Source: Dyadobacter sp. LHD-138 (GTDB taxonomy: Bacteria > Bacteroidota > Bacteroidia > Cytophagales > Spirosomataceae). Taken from it: a stretch of DNA of 48,456 nucleotides. The DNA is taken from assembly GCF_030929615.1 (NCBI RefSeq), contig NZ_JAVFVU010000049.1, positions 1 to 48,456 of the forward strand, written 5' to 3'. Positions 1-7,521 of the stretch are shown here, piece after piece. The first letter of the stretch is position 1, and the number at the start of each line of letters is the position of its first letter. The translations under genes were made by a program, and so were the position numbers. The notes under the pieces are model-generated. The model ran no database searches and was not told the origin of the DNA. It saw only the letters and a list, made by a program, of their open reading frames with translations.

Positions 1-408
1 TTTGCAGCGCTGGAGGTAGCAACAGGGATAGTCAATGCAAAAACAACGCAAACCAAAACAAGAGTAGATTTTATTGCTTACATGGATGAACTTGTTGAAG
101 AGTATGGGAAAGACACAGCGTTGCATGTAATACTCGACAATTACTGCACACACAAAAAGAATGATAAATGGCTGGAAGACAATAAAAATGTCACATTTCA
201 CTATACTCCTACATCAGCCAGTTGGCTGAATCTTGTGGAAGTCTGGTTTGGAATTTTCACCAGAAAATCATTAAACGGAGCCAGTTTTAGTAGTACTCAA
301 AAACTATGTGAACATATAAAAGCTTATGTAGATTCGGTTAACCAAAACCCAATTCCATTTATTTGGAAGAAAAGAGAGGTTAAGGGAAGTCAACTGAAAA
401 TAATATAG
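1..408 (+). CDS. IS630-family transposase, C-terminal part (5' end outside window)
   Basis: The reading frame is open from the first base, so the gene starts before the window and about 135 residues are visible. The sequence has the end of an IS630/Tc1-type DDE domain: VILDNYCTHKK carries the second catalytic Asp and SWLNLVEVWFG carries the final catalytic Glu. Such enzymes cut and paste IS DNA at TA dinucleotides. The visible part is uninterrupted, so the copy may be active if its 5' half is intact. It ends 67 bp before arr, and the element probably supplies or once supplied mobility to that resistance gene. I could not define the terminal inverted repeat by eye because the left end is not in view. 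Confidence 0.85.
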   Translation, partial: FAALEVATGIVNAKTTQTKTRVDFIAYMDELVEEYGKDTALHVILDNYCTHKKNDKWLEDNKNVTFHYTPTSASWLNLVEVWFGIFTRKSLNGASFSSTQKLCEHIKAYVDSVNQNPIPFIWKKREVKGSQLKII

Positions 409-435
409 CTAACTTTCGCAATTAAACAATATTAG

Positions 436-464
436 CGGATAGTCATAAGTAACGGATAGTCATA
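436..464. repeat. Short direct repeat upstream of arr
   Basis: The 12-mer CGGATAGTCATA occurs at 436-447 and again at 453-464, 17 bp apart, ending 11 bp before the arr start codon. It could be part of the IS630 end, an operator, or two half-sites left by insertion. No Bacteroidota TAnnTTTG promoter box is obvious in this gap, so the arr promoter may lie here or inside the IS. Confidence 0.5.
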
Positions 465-475
465 TAATTATAACC

Positions 476-904
476 ATGGAAGACAATCAAACCATCCCAA
501 CCGCCCATAGCCCTTTTGTGCAAACATACTTCCACGGCACAAAAGCAGACCTGAAGATTGGGGACTTCATCAAAATTGGCCTTAGCTCAAACTATGGGCA
601 AAGAAATAGTGCTAAATACATTTACCTCTCGGCAATGCTGGATGCCGCTATCTGGGGCGCAGAGCTTGCAGCAGGCGAAGGGACTGAAAGAATTTATTTA
701 GTCGAACCGACGGGCCCCGTTGAAGACGATCCTAACTTAACCGATAAAAAATTCCCCGGGAACCCTACAAAGTCTTATCGCTCGTTGCACCCTTTTAAAG
801 TTGTCGGTGAAATCACAGTTTGGCAATCGCACACGGCAGAGCAGCTAAAGGCTATGAAAGACGCACTGGCAAAACTGAAAGCGAAAGGGATAGAAGCATT
901 GTAA
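476..904 (+). CDS. arr: Rifampicin ADP-ribosyltransferase (Arr)
   Basis: Arr transfers ADP-ribose from NAD+ to the ansa-chain hydroxyl of rifamycins and so inactivates them in the cytoplasm. The 142-residue length is normal for the family. The family signatures are all present: YFHGTKADL (His20), KYIYLSAMLDAAIWGAELA (Tyr50), the VEPTGP turn, EDDPNLTDKKFPGNPTKSYR (acidic residue Asp84/85) and a C-terminal WQ helix. These match the His-Tyr-Asp triad of mycobacterial and integron Arr enzymes. The ATG at 476 gives a start that fits the family. The gene is intact but sits between an IS630 end and broken gene fragments, so acquisition by transfer is likely (inference). Whether it is expressed cannot be seen. 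Confidence 0.95.
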   Translation: MEDNQTIPTAHSPFVQTYFHGTKADLKIGDFIKIGLSSNYGQRNSAKYIYLSAMLDAAIWGAELAAGEGTERIYLVEPTGPVEDDPNLTDKKFPGNPTKSYRSLHPFKVVGEITVWQSHTAEQLKAMKDALAKLKAKGIEAL

Positions 905-1107
905 ATACCCCCACCACCATCAGTACCGGAATTATCTGATATTGCGCATTGGCTGATTGTTGGTGTTGCACCGTCTCCAAACAGCATGATTGCCCCACCC
1001 TGTCCGCGTTTGTTTGTCGTAAAAACGCAATTTATGATCTCGGGCGGAGACGAATACAGCGCAATTCCTCCGCCCGATGATGCCTCAATGGCTACGCCGA
1101 TTACCAA
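905..1107 (-). pseudogene. Fragment of a parallel beta-helix / POMP-repeat surface protein
   Basis: On the minus strand this stretch encodes GGGIALYSSPPEIINCVF, then QGGAIMLFGDGATPTISQC and GGGGIYN. This is the repeat pattern of right-handed beta-helix proteins with polymorphic outer-membrane protein repeats (GGGIYN...SPTITNCxF). Only about two and a half coils remain. The repeat runs straight into the antisense of the arr stop codon, so the fragment is cut exactly at the arr end. There is no start, signal peptide or C-terminal sorting domain. It is best read as the remnant of a large surface protein gene broken when arr or its carrier inserted or recombined here. Confidence 0.6.
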
Positions 1108-1862
1108 TGAAATTGGCTGCTTGTCGTAGTACTTTGGCTATGTGATTTTTTCCGGAAAGCATCCTATTACCAATCAGTTTTCCGCCGCTGATTTTATTGT
1201 TTGGTAAAAGACCGAGCCAGCACGGAAAGCTCTTGGCTATGGAAAATTTGTGTATTAATCCAACAATTGGAATGTTCTTTTTAATGTTTAATTAAAATTT
1301 AAGACTGATATAGAGCATGTCGACAGCACTCAAATTATAGTCAAAACCCTTTTGACGGAATTTGACTTCCCGCGGTGCTAACGCTGGATCATTGGTATTG
1401 CGCCTGATCCCAGTTCGATAGAAGTTTACGTGGAGAATTCGTAACCACTGATCACCTCAATTCGGAAATTAAAAGCAGGTCTTATCGGCTGGAACTGACC
1501 AGTACAAGAAAATGATTGACAATAACTTAACACATACCAAAGAATTATCAACTGACGGTCAATCCGTCACGAAATCAGATGATCAATGCTTCCAAATTCT
1601 CCACCTTTTCTGAAAATTACACCTGCCTGAACTGACCACTCAGAAGCAAATTGGCATGCTCCCAACGATGTGGATGATATTCTTTCAAAAGGTTAACATA
1701 CCTACGCGATATTTCTTGAAGTCGCTCATCATTAATAATGAGGTTAACTTTATTTATTGTATGTTGGAAACCAAACAGCACAATGCAGTTAAAAGAATTG
1801 GCTTCACAAAGTAAGATTATACATTTAGTTTTTAAAGTAAAAAAATTTAAAATACCCATTCC
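1108..1862. other. Gene-poor scar region between the beta-helix fragment and the LRR-type fragment
   Basis: I see no intact gene in these 755 bases. A minus-strand piece at 1292-1456 resembles an outer-membrane protein C-terminus and is listed separately. A minus-strand open frame at about 1617-2096 lacks family features and runs antisense to the better-supported plus-strand lipoprotein start, so it is not called. Stops are frequent in all frames, as expected for decayed DNA. Confidence 0.4.
1292..1456 (-). pseudogene. Possible C-terminal remnant of an outer-membrane beta-barrel protein
   Basis: Minus-strand translation gives 54 residues ending in DYNLSAVDMLYISLKF and a stop. Alternating hydrophobic residues and a final Phe are typical of the last strand of a Bacteroidota outer-membrane barrel. 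Upstream the frame is closed by a stop, and similar barrel-like sequence (AFNFRIEVISGYEFST) appears in a neighbouring frame, which suggests a frameshifted relic. No family can be named, and the call could be chance. Confidence 0.3.
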
Positions 1863-2111
1863 ATGAACAAAAACAGGACGATCACGTTCATTTTCCTTGC
1901 CATAAACGTATTTAGCTGTAAACATGAAAATGTTAAATCTGGCATGAAGGATAATGAACTGATCACGGTGTCGCCAGCATTTGAAAAATACCTTATAGAA
2001 AGTAAAATTGATCCTAATCCTATTTCGGACGGAAAAATTCCATACGGTGCAGTCAAAGAGATTGACAGCCTTACGATTACTTTGCCGGGTAATCACAATA
2101 GCTTAAAATGA
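1863..2111 (+). pseudogene. Truncated LRR-type lipoprotein fragment
   Basis: ATG at 1863 opens MNKNRTITFIFLAINVFSC, a plausible lipoprotein signal with a Cys at residue 19. The next part, ITVSPAFEKYLIESKIDP, and a later KEIDSLTITLPG resemble the N-terminal cap of leucine-rich-repeat lipoproteins, where 'F..AL...G.D' precedes repeats of the L..L.L type. The frame hits TGA at 2109-2111 but continues as LEYFTNLKYLKY, again LRR-like, before switching to unrelated sequence. The gene has therefore lost nearly all its repeats. It is probably non-functional, although a short secreted peptide could still be made. Confidence 0.45.
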
Positions 2112-2351
2112 CTTGAATACTTTACAAATCTGAAATACCTAAAATACATTGGCTTTCTGAACCCGACCAATACTACCAACCAGTACTATTATGCCTTCGG
2201 TGCCCACTACCAGTTTATCGAAAAGAAAAAGAAACCGATCGATGTTTGCTATGAAGTAGGCTTTGAAAACCTCTCGCACTTTTCGTATGCTTTTAAAAAA
2301 CATTTTGGATATGCGCCTACGGCGTTGATTGGACAAACGTCGAGTCAATAA
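2112..2351 (+). pseudogene. Chimeric tail: barrel-like end fused to AraC-family DNA-binding C-terminus
   Basis: In the same frame as the upstream lipoprotein fragment, codons 2112-2351 read through NTTNQYYYAFGAHYQF, which looks like an outer-membrane protein end. They then read KKPIDVCYEVGFENLSHFS and YAFKKHFGYAPTALI. The latter is the second helix-turn-helix of AraC/XylS regulators (I-x-[DE]-[IV]-[AC]-x-x-x-G-F-x-x-x-S-x-F). The first helix-turn-helix and sensor domain are missing. The stop codon (2349-2351) lies inside a long hairpin. This is a splice of at least two gene remnants and is unlikely to encode a working regulator. Confidence 0.6.
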
Positions 2352-2375
2352 CAACCAGTTTGGTTGTTATTGACT
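2343..2375. terminator. Long perfect hairpin overlapping the stop of the AraC remnant
   Basis: AGTCAATAACAACC (2343-2356) pairs perfectly with GGTTGTTATTGACT (2362-2375) around a 5-nt gap, which can close one more A-T pair. The stem contains the TAA stop at 2349-2351. It has no long T-run, so it may be a weak terminator or the relic of an inverted terminal repeat. Confidence 0.4.
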
Positions 2376-2606
2376 GGTGTGACATACTTTATGAAATTCT
2401 CCGGGAATTTCTCATGACGCATAAAGAAATCATTAACAATCCTAAAAACGGGCATTTGAAATAGTCTCAAACCACACAACACCGGTATTAGTATTACACC
2501 ATATGAATTGTGCCCCGTGGCCTGTAAAAACAGGCTCGCTGGCACAGCTCAATATGCACAGATACCTTGAAAATATACTTTAATCTTTACAAATCCATTT
2601 TATAGC

Positions 2607-3452
2607 ATGCGTAGATTACCCCTAGTTCTAATATGTATACTGAGCTATTTACCTGTTACGGCTCAAAACCGGGTCGATAAAATAAGAAAAGAGTTTTTTA
2701 ATACTTCATCAGACAATATTATGGTGGCTTCCCACCGCGCAGTTCACCATCATTATCCTGAAAACTCAATCCCCGCCGTCCGGGAAGCAATCAGACTGGG
2801 GGTTGACATTGTAGAGATCGATGTAAAAGTGAGCAAAGACGGAGTGCCCATGCTTATGCATGACGGCAAAATAGACCGCACCACCAACGGAAAAGGAGAT
2901 CTGGAAACACAGAACTATGAAGATTTGAGAAAATTACGACTCGTAGCCAATGGTCGGTTGACCGACGAGAAAATCCCAACTCTTGAGGAAGTTTTACTGG
3001 TTGCCAAAGGTAATATCCTGGTTGATCTTGATTTAAAAACCAGCAATATTGATAAAGTAATCGAGGTTGTTCGCAAAACTAAAACAAAGGATATTGTTTT
3101 CTATTTTGACAGTGACTATACAATCTTATCGAAAGTAGATTCCATCGAAAGTAGTAGTATGTTAATGCCCAGGGCATATACTTTGGCTATGGCCGACTCG
3201 GCTTTAAAGTTATACAGCCCCCGGGTAATTCATATCGATACCGAGTTTTATACGACCCAGCTGACGAGCATGATAAAAAAAGGTCGTGCCAGAGTATGGA
3301 TTAATGCACTGGGCAAGCCGGATCAGGAGATTAAACAGGGGAATGCAAAACAAGCCGTAACTGAGCTTATCCAAAACGGTGCAAATATTATTCAAACCGA
3401 CGAGCCCGAGAAATTGTTAAAGTATCTTCGAAGTGTTCATTTACATCCGTAG
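2607..3452 (+). CDS. Secreted glycerophosphodiester phosphodiesterase (GDPD family)
   Basis: The enzyme hydrolyses glycerophosphodiesters from phospholipid turnover to sn-glycerol-3-phosphate and an alcohol. The 281-residue protein begins with a signal peptide (MRRLPLVLICILSYLPVTAQ), so it acts in the periplasm or outer envelope. The GDPD core follows: SHRAVHHHYPENS (His43, Arg44, Glu52), VEIDVKVSKDGVPMLMHD (Glu70, Asp72 as metal ligands; His85 as the second catalytic His) and DRTTNGKGDL. The C-terminal NGANIIQTDEPEKLLKYL matches the usual last strand and helix. Length is normal and the motifs are complete. It is followed 120 bp later by a ThuA-type gene on the same strand, perhaps cotranscribed. 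The natural substrate cannot be read from sequence. Confidence 0.9.
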   Translation: MRRLPLVLICILSYLPVTAQNRVDKIRKEFFNTSSDNIMVASHRAVHHHYPENSIPAVREAIRLGVDIVEIDVKVSKDGVPMLMHDGKIDRTTNGKGDLETQNYEDLRKLRLVANGRLTDEKIPTLEEVLLVAKGNILVDLDLKTSNIDKVIEVVRKTKTKDIVFYFDSDYTILSKVDSIESSSMLMPRAYTLAMADSALKLYSPRVIHIDTEFYTTQLTSMIKKGRARVWINALGKPDQEIKQGNAKQAVTELIQNGANIIQTDEPEKLLKYLRSVHLHP

Positions 3453-3572
3453 ATTCTTTTTAAAAATGGCAGCGCATACTTTTTTTTCAGCGCTGTGTAA
3501 ACTGTTGCCTGGTCAGGACTTTTTTTTGCAATTTGCTGCGCTCAATGCCGGGTAAACCTACCAAGCTGACGT

Positions 3573-4421
3573 ATGAAAAAAATTATTACAATTGTTTTCC
3601 GGTGTCTTTTGGGACTTGTCGTACTGACGAGTGTAGGAACAGCGATTTTCATCTATAAAATCACCTATGGCTTTCCCGTAAGTTATGAAACCGAAAAGCC
3701 AGTGATAAATTTCCCGCAGCGGCAGCCAGCCATATTGGTTTTTTCCAAAACAACCGCCTTTCGGCATTCAGAATCTATTGAGGCCTCAAAATCTGCTATT
3801 TCAGAGATGGCCCGCCGAAATAAATGGTTCATTTATGAAACCGAAGCGGGCGGCATATTCAATTTACAACAACTTGCGCACTTCAAGGTCGTAGTCTTTA
3901 ATAATGTTACCGGGCGTGTCCTGAACGAGCAGCAACATCAAGCCCTTAGCAAATACATAGAGAACGGCGGAAGTCTGGTAGGTATTCACGGGGCTGGTGA
4001 TAACTCGCATCACTGGCCCTGGTACGAAAAGTACTTAATTGGTGCAAGATTTTCACACCATTCGCTCAGCCCGCATCTACAAAAAGCCGTAATCCATCTT
4101 CAGACAGGAGCGGACACGCTACTTACCAATAACTTGCCGCATTCCTGGAATCATACAGACGAATGGTACGTCTTTTTTAACAAGCCAAAAGAGGTTCATG
4201 TAGCCGCTTACATCAACGGCAATAGTATCAAGCCCAGTGGAAATCTGCTTTGGATCCGGGATAAAAACTTCGGCATGGGAAGTTATCATCCGGTTGCGTG
4301 GTATCGCCGGGTTCATAAAGGCAAGACTTTTTACACATCCATGGGGCACTCAGCCGAAGCCTGGAAAGATACCAGGTTCCTCCATTTGATCGAAAATGGA
4401 CTTCGTTGGTCCATTCAATAA
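3573..4421 (+). CDS. ThuA-like domain protein, membrane-anchored
   Basis: This 282-residue protein has an N-terminal hydrophobic segment (residues about 5-28) and then a ThuA/class I glutamine-amidotransferase-like fold. Typical pieces are ILVFSKTTAFRHSESI, the FKVVVFNNVTGRVL strand, YIENGGSLVGIHGAGD and, near the end, KTFYTSMGHSAEAW. ThuA-type domains occur in trehalose/sugar-utilisation contexts and in many secreted Bacteroidota proteins. Their reaction is poorly defined, although sugar or glycoside metabolism is commonly inferred. Many conserved His residues (SHHWPWYE, FSHHSLSPH) may bind metal or sugar. The ATG at 3573 gives a well-formed N-terminal anchor. No sugar enzyme is adjacent to suggest a substrate. 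Confidence 0.85.
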   Translation: MKKIITIVFRCLLGLVVLTSVGTAIFIYKITYGFPVSYETEKPVINFPQRQPAILVFSKTTAFRHSESIEASKSAISEMARRNKWFIYETEAGGIFNLQQLAHFKVVVFNNVTGRVLNEQQHQALSKYIENGGSLVGIHGAGDNSHHWPWYEKYLIGARFSHHSLSPHLQKAVIHLQTGADTLLTNNLPHSWNHTDEWYVFFNKPKEVHVAAYINGNSIKPSGNLLWIRDKNFGMGSYHPVAWYRRVHKGKTFYTSMGHSAEAWKDTRFLHLIENGLRWSIQ

Positions 4422-4535
4422 ATTTATCGATCGCGACAAAAAGCGTATGATCCATACAAAGGAAAGTAAAACGAGAAGTATTAAACACAGGTCAAAGGCA
4501 ACCTATCTAAAAAAATCATTCAGCGCGTAAAGTAA

Positions 4536-4578
4536 AAAACACAGGATTAACCGCAGTAGCAGAATCATCCTGTGTTTT
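4536..4578. terminator. Bidirectional terminator between convergent genes
   Basis: AAAACACAGGAT (4536-4547) pairs perfectly with ATCCTGTGTTTT (4567-4578) across a 19-nt loop. A-run and T-run flank the GC part of the stem, so it can end transcription from the ThuA gene on the plus strand and from the choice-of-anchor I gene on the minus strand. Confidence 0.75.
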
Positions 4579-4603
4579 CGTATTGCTGACTATATTTTAT
4601 AAT

Positions 4604-6106
4604 CTACTTTGTCTGATAAAATTTGACGGTCCCGTCTCCCTCATTACTGGCAACCAGCAGCGCTTTACCATTGGGACTTTTATCCGCAGGTACAAACAGA
4701 ATCCCCTCAGGCGCATCTCCTGTTTTTATCATTTGAAGAAATTTAGGAATTGAAGGATTGGTTAGATCATACACTGCGATCGCGTCAACGCGTTCAAGTG
4801 CTACAAATGCAACAGGTTTTCCATTCATCAACCCAGTCGTCACGCCTTCCGGCTCCACACCTTTATCGTCAGAACGATCATCATCATACATATCGGCGTC
4901 AATCGCCTGCTGTTCCAATCCCCTGCCTGATTCGTGAACAAGCTGACCATTACCCGCATTGTAAATACTAAACCCTCTGCCACCAAAACCATACAGAACA
5001 TCATAATCTCCATCCTTATCGGTGTCGCCCAGCGTACTTGTAACGCGAAGACGGCCCAGATTCTCAGGTAATTTAAGTGCGACCGCGGTTGGAAATGCAG
5101 TTGCATCAAGTTTTAGGGAGCTCACGCGCGCCTGCTCGTCAAAAGCTGCATACTCCCGGGCATCGCCTTCATTGGCAGTGATCAGATACCCGCTTCCGTT
5201 TACTGAAAAATATGAGATGGCATCAGGGAGGAAGAATGACTTAACCGGCCACTGTGCCAGTGCTATTTTATTATCCTTATCACTGGCATCAACCGCATTA
5301 ATCATCAGGCTGAAATCTTTCGTTCCCAGCGGGTTTATTTTCAAAATAACGCCATTTACAAGATCAATTTCAGCAATTCCATTATTTTCCTGCAAGGTTA
5401 CAAAAGCCTTTTTTGAATCGCCAGAAACCGCTACATATTCCGGCTCAACATCCTGAGCAAAACTCGCGTTAGGACCGTAAATACGGAAACCGTTCGCTGC
5501 AAGCTGGGCATAGGAACCTGCAAATCCGCCAAATGTGAGCGTCTTTACGTTATAATTGTCCTGAACATCAATGATCGAAACCGAACCCTCCGGATCAACC
5601 TTGTAATCTGCACTCGGTTCACCTTCGTTTGCCGTAACAATGTATCTGCCATCCGGACTGAATGTCACCATGTCCGGCAAAGCACCAACCTGAATTTGCT
5701 TGATCTGCGCCAGTGACGACGTATTTACGACAATCACACTTCCATTGGCCTGCTTGTTGGTAGCCTCAAGAGCAATGGCCAGCTTTCCATCAGAAACGGC
5801 CACGCTGTTGGCAACACCACCCAAAGCAGATACATTAATGGGTTGCAATTTTTTAATGGTCGGAAAGGCGGAAAGATCAAGAACATCGACAATGGCAGCC
5901 GCTTCGTTATTGACAGTAAAAAGCCGCTTTGTCGCGGGATCATAGGCCGAGATTTCCGAGGCCGCCAAACCACCAAGGTCGATGGCAGCGACCTCATGAA
6001 ATGCCACAGGATTTTCAGCGCCGGGTCCTTCAATGTTATGATCGGTACAACCGAAGACTAACAGAGCCAATAAGCTCATTGCGGGAATAGTATTTTTTTG
6101 CAACAT
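4604..6106 (-). CDS. Choice-of-anchor I family beta-propeller lipoprotein
   Basis: The 500-residue product opens with a lipoprotein signal (SLLALLVFGC), placing it in the outer or inner membrane facing the periplasm or outside. Propeller-like repeats follow: EISAYDPATKRLFTVNNEAA, VTFSPDGRYIVTANEGEPS, FLPDAISYFSVNGSGYLITANEGDAREY and VEPEGVTTGLMNGKPVAFV. The repeated TANEGE/SNEGDG pattern and the DTDKDGDYD calcium-like loop are hallmarks of the choice-of-anchor I (mesenchyme-specific glycoprotein-like) family. That family is often found with phosphatase or surface functions, but its activity is not established. ATG at 6106 fits the signal peptide. It stands alone, transcribed toward the ThuA gene. 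Confidence 0.85.
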   Translation of the reverse strand: MLQKNTIPAMSLLALLVFGCTDHNIEGPGAENPVAFHEVAAIDLGGLAASEISAYDPATKRLFTVNNEAAAIVDVLDLSAFPTIKKLQPINVSALGGVANSVAVSDGKLAIALEATNKQANGSVIVVNTSSLAQIKQIQVGALPDMVTFSPDGRYIVTANEGEPSADYKVDPEGSVSIIDVQDNYNVKTLTFGGFAGSYAQLAANGFRIYGPNASFAQDVEPEYVAVSGDSKKAFVTLQENNGIAEIDLVNGVILKINPLGTKDFSLMINAVDASDKDNKIALAQWPVKSFFLPDAISYFSVNGSGYLITANEGDAREYAAFDEQARVSSLKLDATAFPTAVALKLPENLGRLRVTSTLGDTDKDGDYDVLYGFGGRGFSIYNAGNGQLVHESGRGLEQQAIDADMYDDDRSDDKGVEPEGVTTGLMNGKPVAFVALERVDAIAVYDLTNPSIPKFLQMIKTGDAPEGILFVPADKSPNGKALLVASNEGDGTVKFYQTK

Positions 6107-6394
6107 GTGATTGTGAGTAGTTAGACAATAAAATTACGTCCGGTCTCATTTTATTTATCTCATTTTTAAAACCTTAACAATCTCATAATCTTGACCTGGC
6201 AGGAGTAAATCCAGCAGTTCCAGCCAGGCACTCGATTACCAAAAAATAAATTCGTGCTTATTTAGAAGATACATTCTTTAACTGCCAAAAACTTAACACA
6301 AGACACGTTTTTGAAGTCCAAAGTTTACATTGACATCATCATCTTGTTATAATAATCAGAGAACTTGCAGCCTCGAACGTTATTTATCCCGGAT

Positions 6395-6649
6395 ATGAAC
6401 TTAAAGAAAAAGTCCTTAGAAGCTGACATTATTAAAGCTGTCGAGTCGCAGCTAAGCGCTTCCCACGCCCTTTCAGAAAAAGCAAAAGGTCGTATAAAAA
6501 AATCCGCAACAAAACTAGCTGAGAAGCTTTCTTCATTGTTCGAAAAAGAAGAAAAGAAAGCCTCGGAAAAAGCGAACGATCAAGAAGTTGCCGACAGCGA
6601 TTCTCCGAAAGCAAAAAAGCCTAAGAAGAAGAACGAAGCAGATAAGTAA
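6395..6649 (+). CDS. Small lysine-rich protein of unknown function
   Basis: The ATG at 6395 gives 84 residues. A TTG 30 bp upstream is in frame but less likely as a start. The N-terminal half (LEADIIKAVESQLSASHALS, then RIKKSATKLAEKLSSLFEKEE) should form an amphipathic helix. The C-terminal tail is a disordered run of Lys, Glu, Ser and Ala ending in PKKKNEADK. It has no signal peptide or transmembrane segment. Such small charged proteins are common in Cytophagales next to histone-like or stress genes, but no function can be assigned. A strong inverted repeat 68 bp downstream probably ends the transcript. Confidence 0.7.
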   Translation: MNLKKKSLEADIIKAVESQLSASHALSEKAKGRIKKSATKLAEKLSSLFEKEEKKASEKANDQEVADSDSPKAKKPKKKNEADK

Positions 6650-6716
6650 ACAAATCCGTTTCGCATATTTTCGGGCTTTCTGTTGATTCCGTTGCTTGGC
6701 AGCGTCGTGATTTTCT

Positions 6717-6754
6717 CTTTACATCCCGTTATTTTAAAATAATGGGATGTAAAG
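6717..6754. terminator. Long hairpin downstream of the lysine-rich gene
   Basis: Bases 6717-6735 and 6736-6754 are reverse complements over 19 positions with one G.T wobble (CTTTACATCCC... / ...GGGATGTAAAG) and essentially no loop apart from the central TTTTAAAA. Placed just after the lysine-rich gene and 115 bp before the Crp/Fnr start, it may be a terminator or a remnant of a small inverted-repeat element. Confidence 0.5.
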
Positions 6755-6868
6755 ATCTTCAGTATTGTTAAGAATACACTCCCCTGAATACGACATTTTC
6801 AGACCCGATTTCCCAATCGTCTTTGGAATTTAACAATTAAAAAAATAACTTGAAAGATAACCTAAGAC

Positions 6869-7468
6869 GTGTTAGACGTGCACCACATTGACCTGATCGA
6901 AACGATTAAGAAAGAAGTCCCCGTCACCAAACTCGAGGCGTCGATTATTCAGTCTTTTTTTACCGAAAAAAAATACAAAAGAGGCGCCCTCCTACTTCAG
7001 GCTGGTGATGTGGCTCACGAAGTATTTTTTGTAGTTAAGGGTGCCCTGCGCCAATTTTATGTGGACGAAGGCGGTCATGAGCGCACCTGCCATTTCACTT
7101 TTGAAAAGGATTTCGTTACAGACCTGGAGAGCTTTTCCCAGCAGATAAAGTCCCCTTCTTCCATCAAAACACTTGTCAATACAACTTGCCTTTGTATCCG
7201 TCACGATGAGCTGAAATCATTATTGAACCAATCGCCTGCGATGGCAGAATTTTTCAGGATCTGCATCCAAGGTGTCGCAGCCAAAAGCATGCAGCGTACC
7301 AAATCCTTGCTGTATTTCTCCCCGGAAAAACAGTTTATTGAACTTCTTGAAGAGCGGCCGGAAATTTTCCGGCGCGTTCCCCAACATTATATCGCCCAAT
7401 ATCTGGGTGTTGCGCCCGAAAGCCTTAGCCGGATCAAAAAACGCCTGATGGTACAGGCAAAATCTTAA
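6869..7468 (+). CDS. Crp/Fnr-family transcriptional regulator
   Basis: The 199-residue protein has a cyclic-nucleotide-binding-like beta-roll (about residues 20-120; KRGALLLQAGDVAHEVFFVV, KGALRQFYVDEGGHERTCHF). A dimer helix follows, then a C-terminal winged helix with YIAQYLGVAPESLSRIKKRL as the recognition part. The cAMP phosphate cassette (RGE..) is absent, as in most Bacteroidota members, so the ligand is unknown. No Fnr-type Cys cluster is seen. No ATG lies near the N-terminus, so GTG at 6869 (or GTG at 6878) is taken as start. It lies 53 bp before an epimerase-like gene on the same strand, which is its likely target. Confidence 0.85.
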   Translation: MLDVHHIDLIETIKKEVPVTKLEASIIQSFFTEKKYKRGALLLQAGDVAHEVFFVVKGALRQFYVDEGGHERTCHFTFEKDFVTDLESFSQQIKSPSSIKTLVNTTCLCIRHDELKSLLNQSPAMAEFFRICIQGVAAKSMQRTKSLLYFSPEKQFIELLEERPEIFRRVPQHYIAQYLGVAPESLSRIKKRLMVQAKS

Positions 7469-7521
7469 CCTGCGTCAATGTTTATTGCTATTAACGCACA
7501 GTACCTTTGCAAGAAAAAACA

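Noticed and set aside
1617..2096. 159-residue minus-strand open frame
   Set aside because: It has no domain, signal peptide or barrel pattern and lies antisense to the plus-strand lipoprotein fragment.
3470..3495. Short CAGCGC/GCGCTG hairpin after the GDPD gene
   Set aside because: Only 6 bp of stem with a T-rich loop, too weak to call a terminator with confidence.
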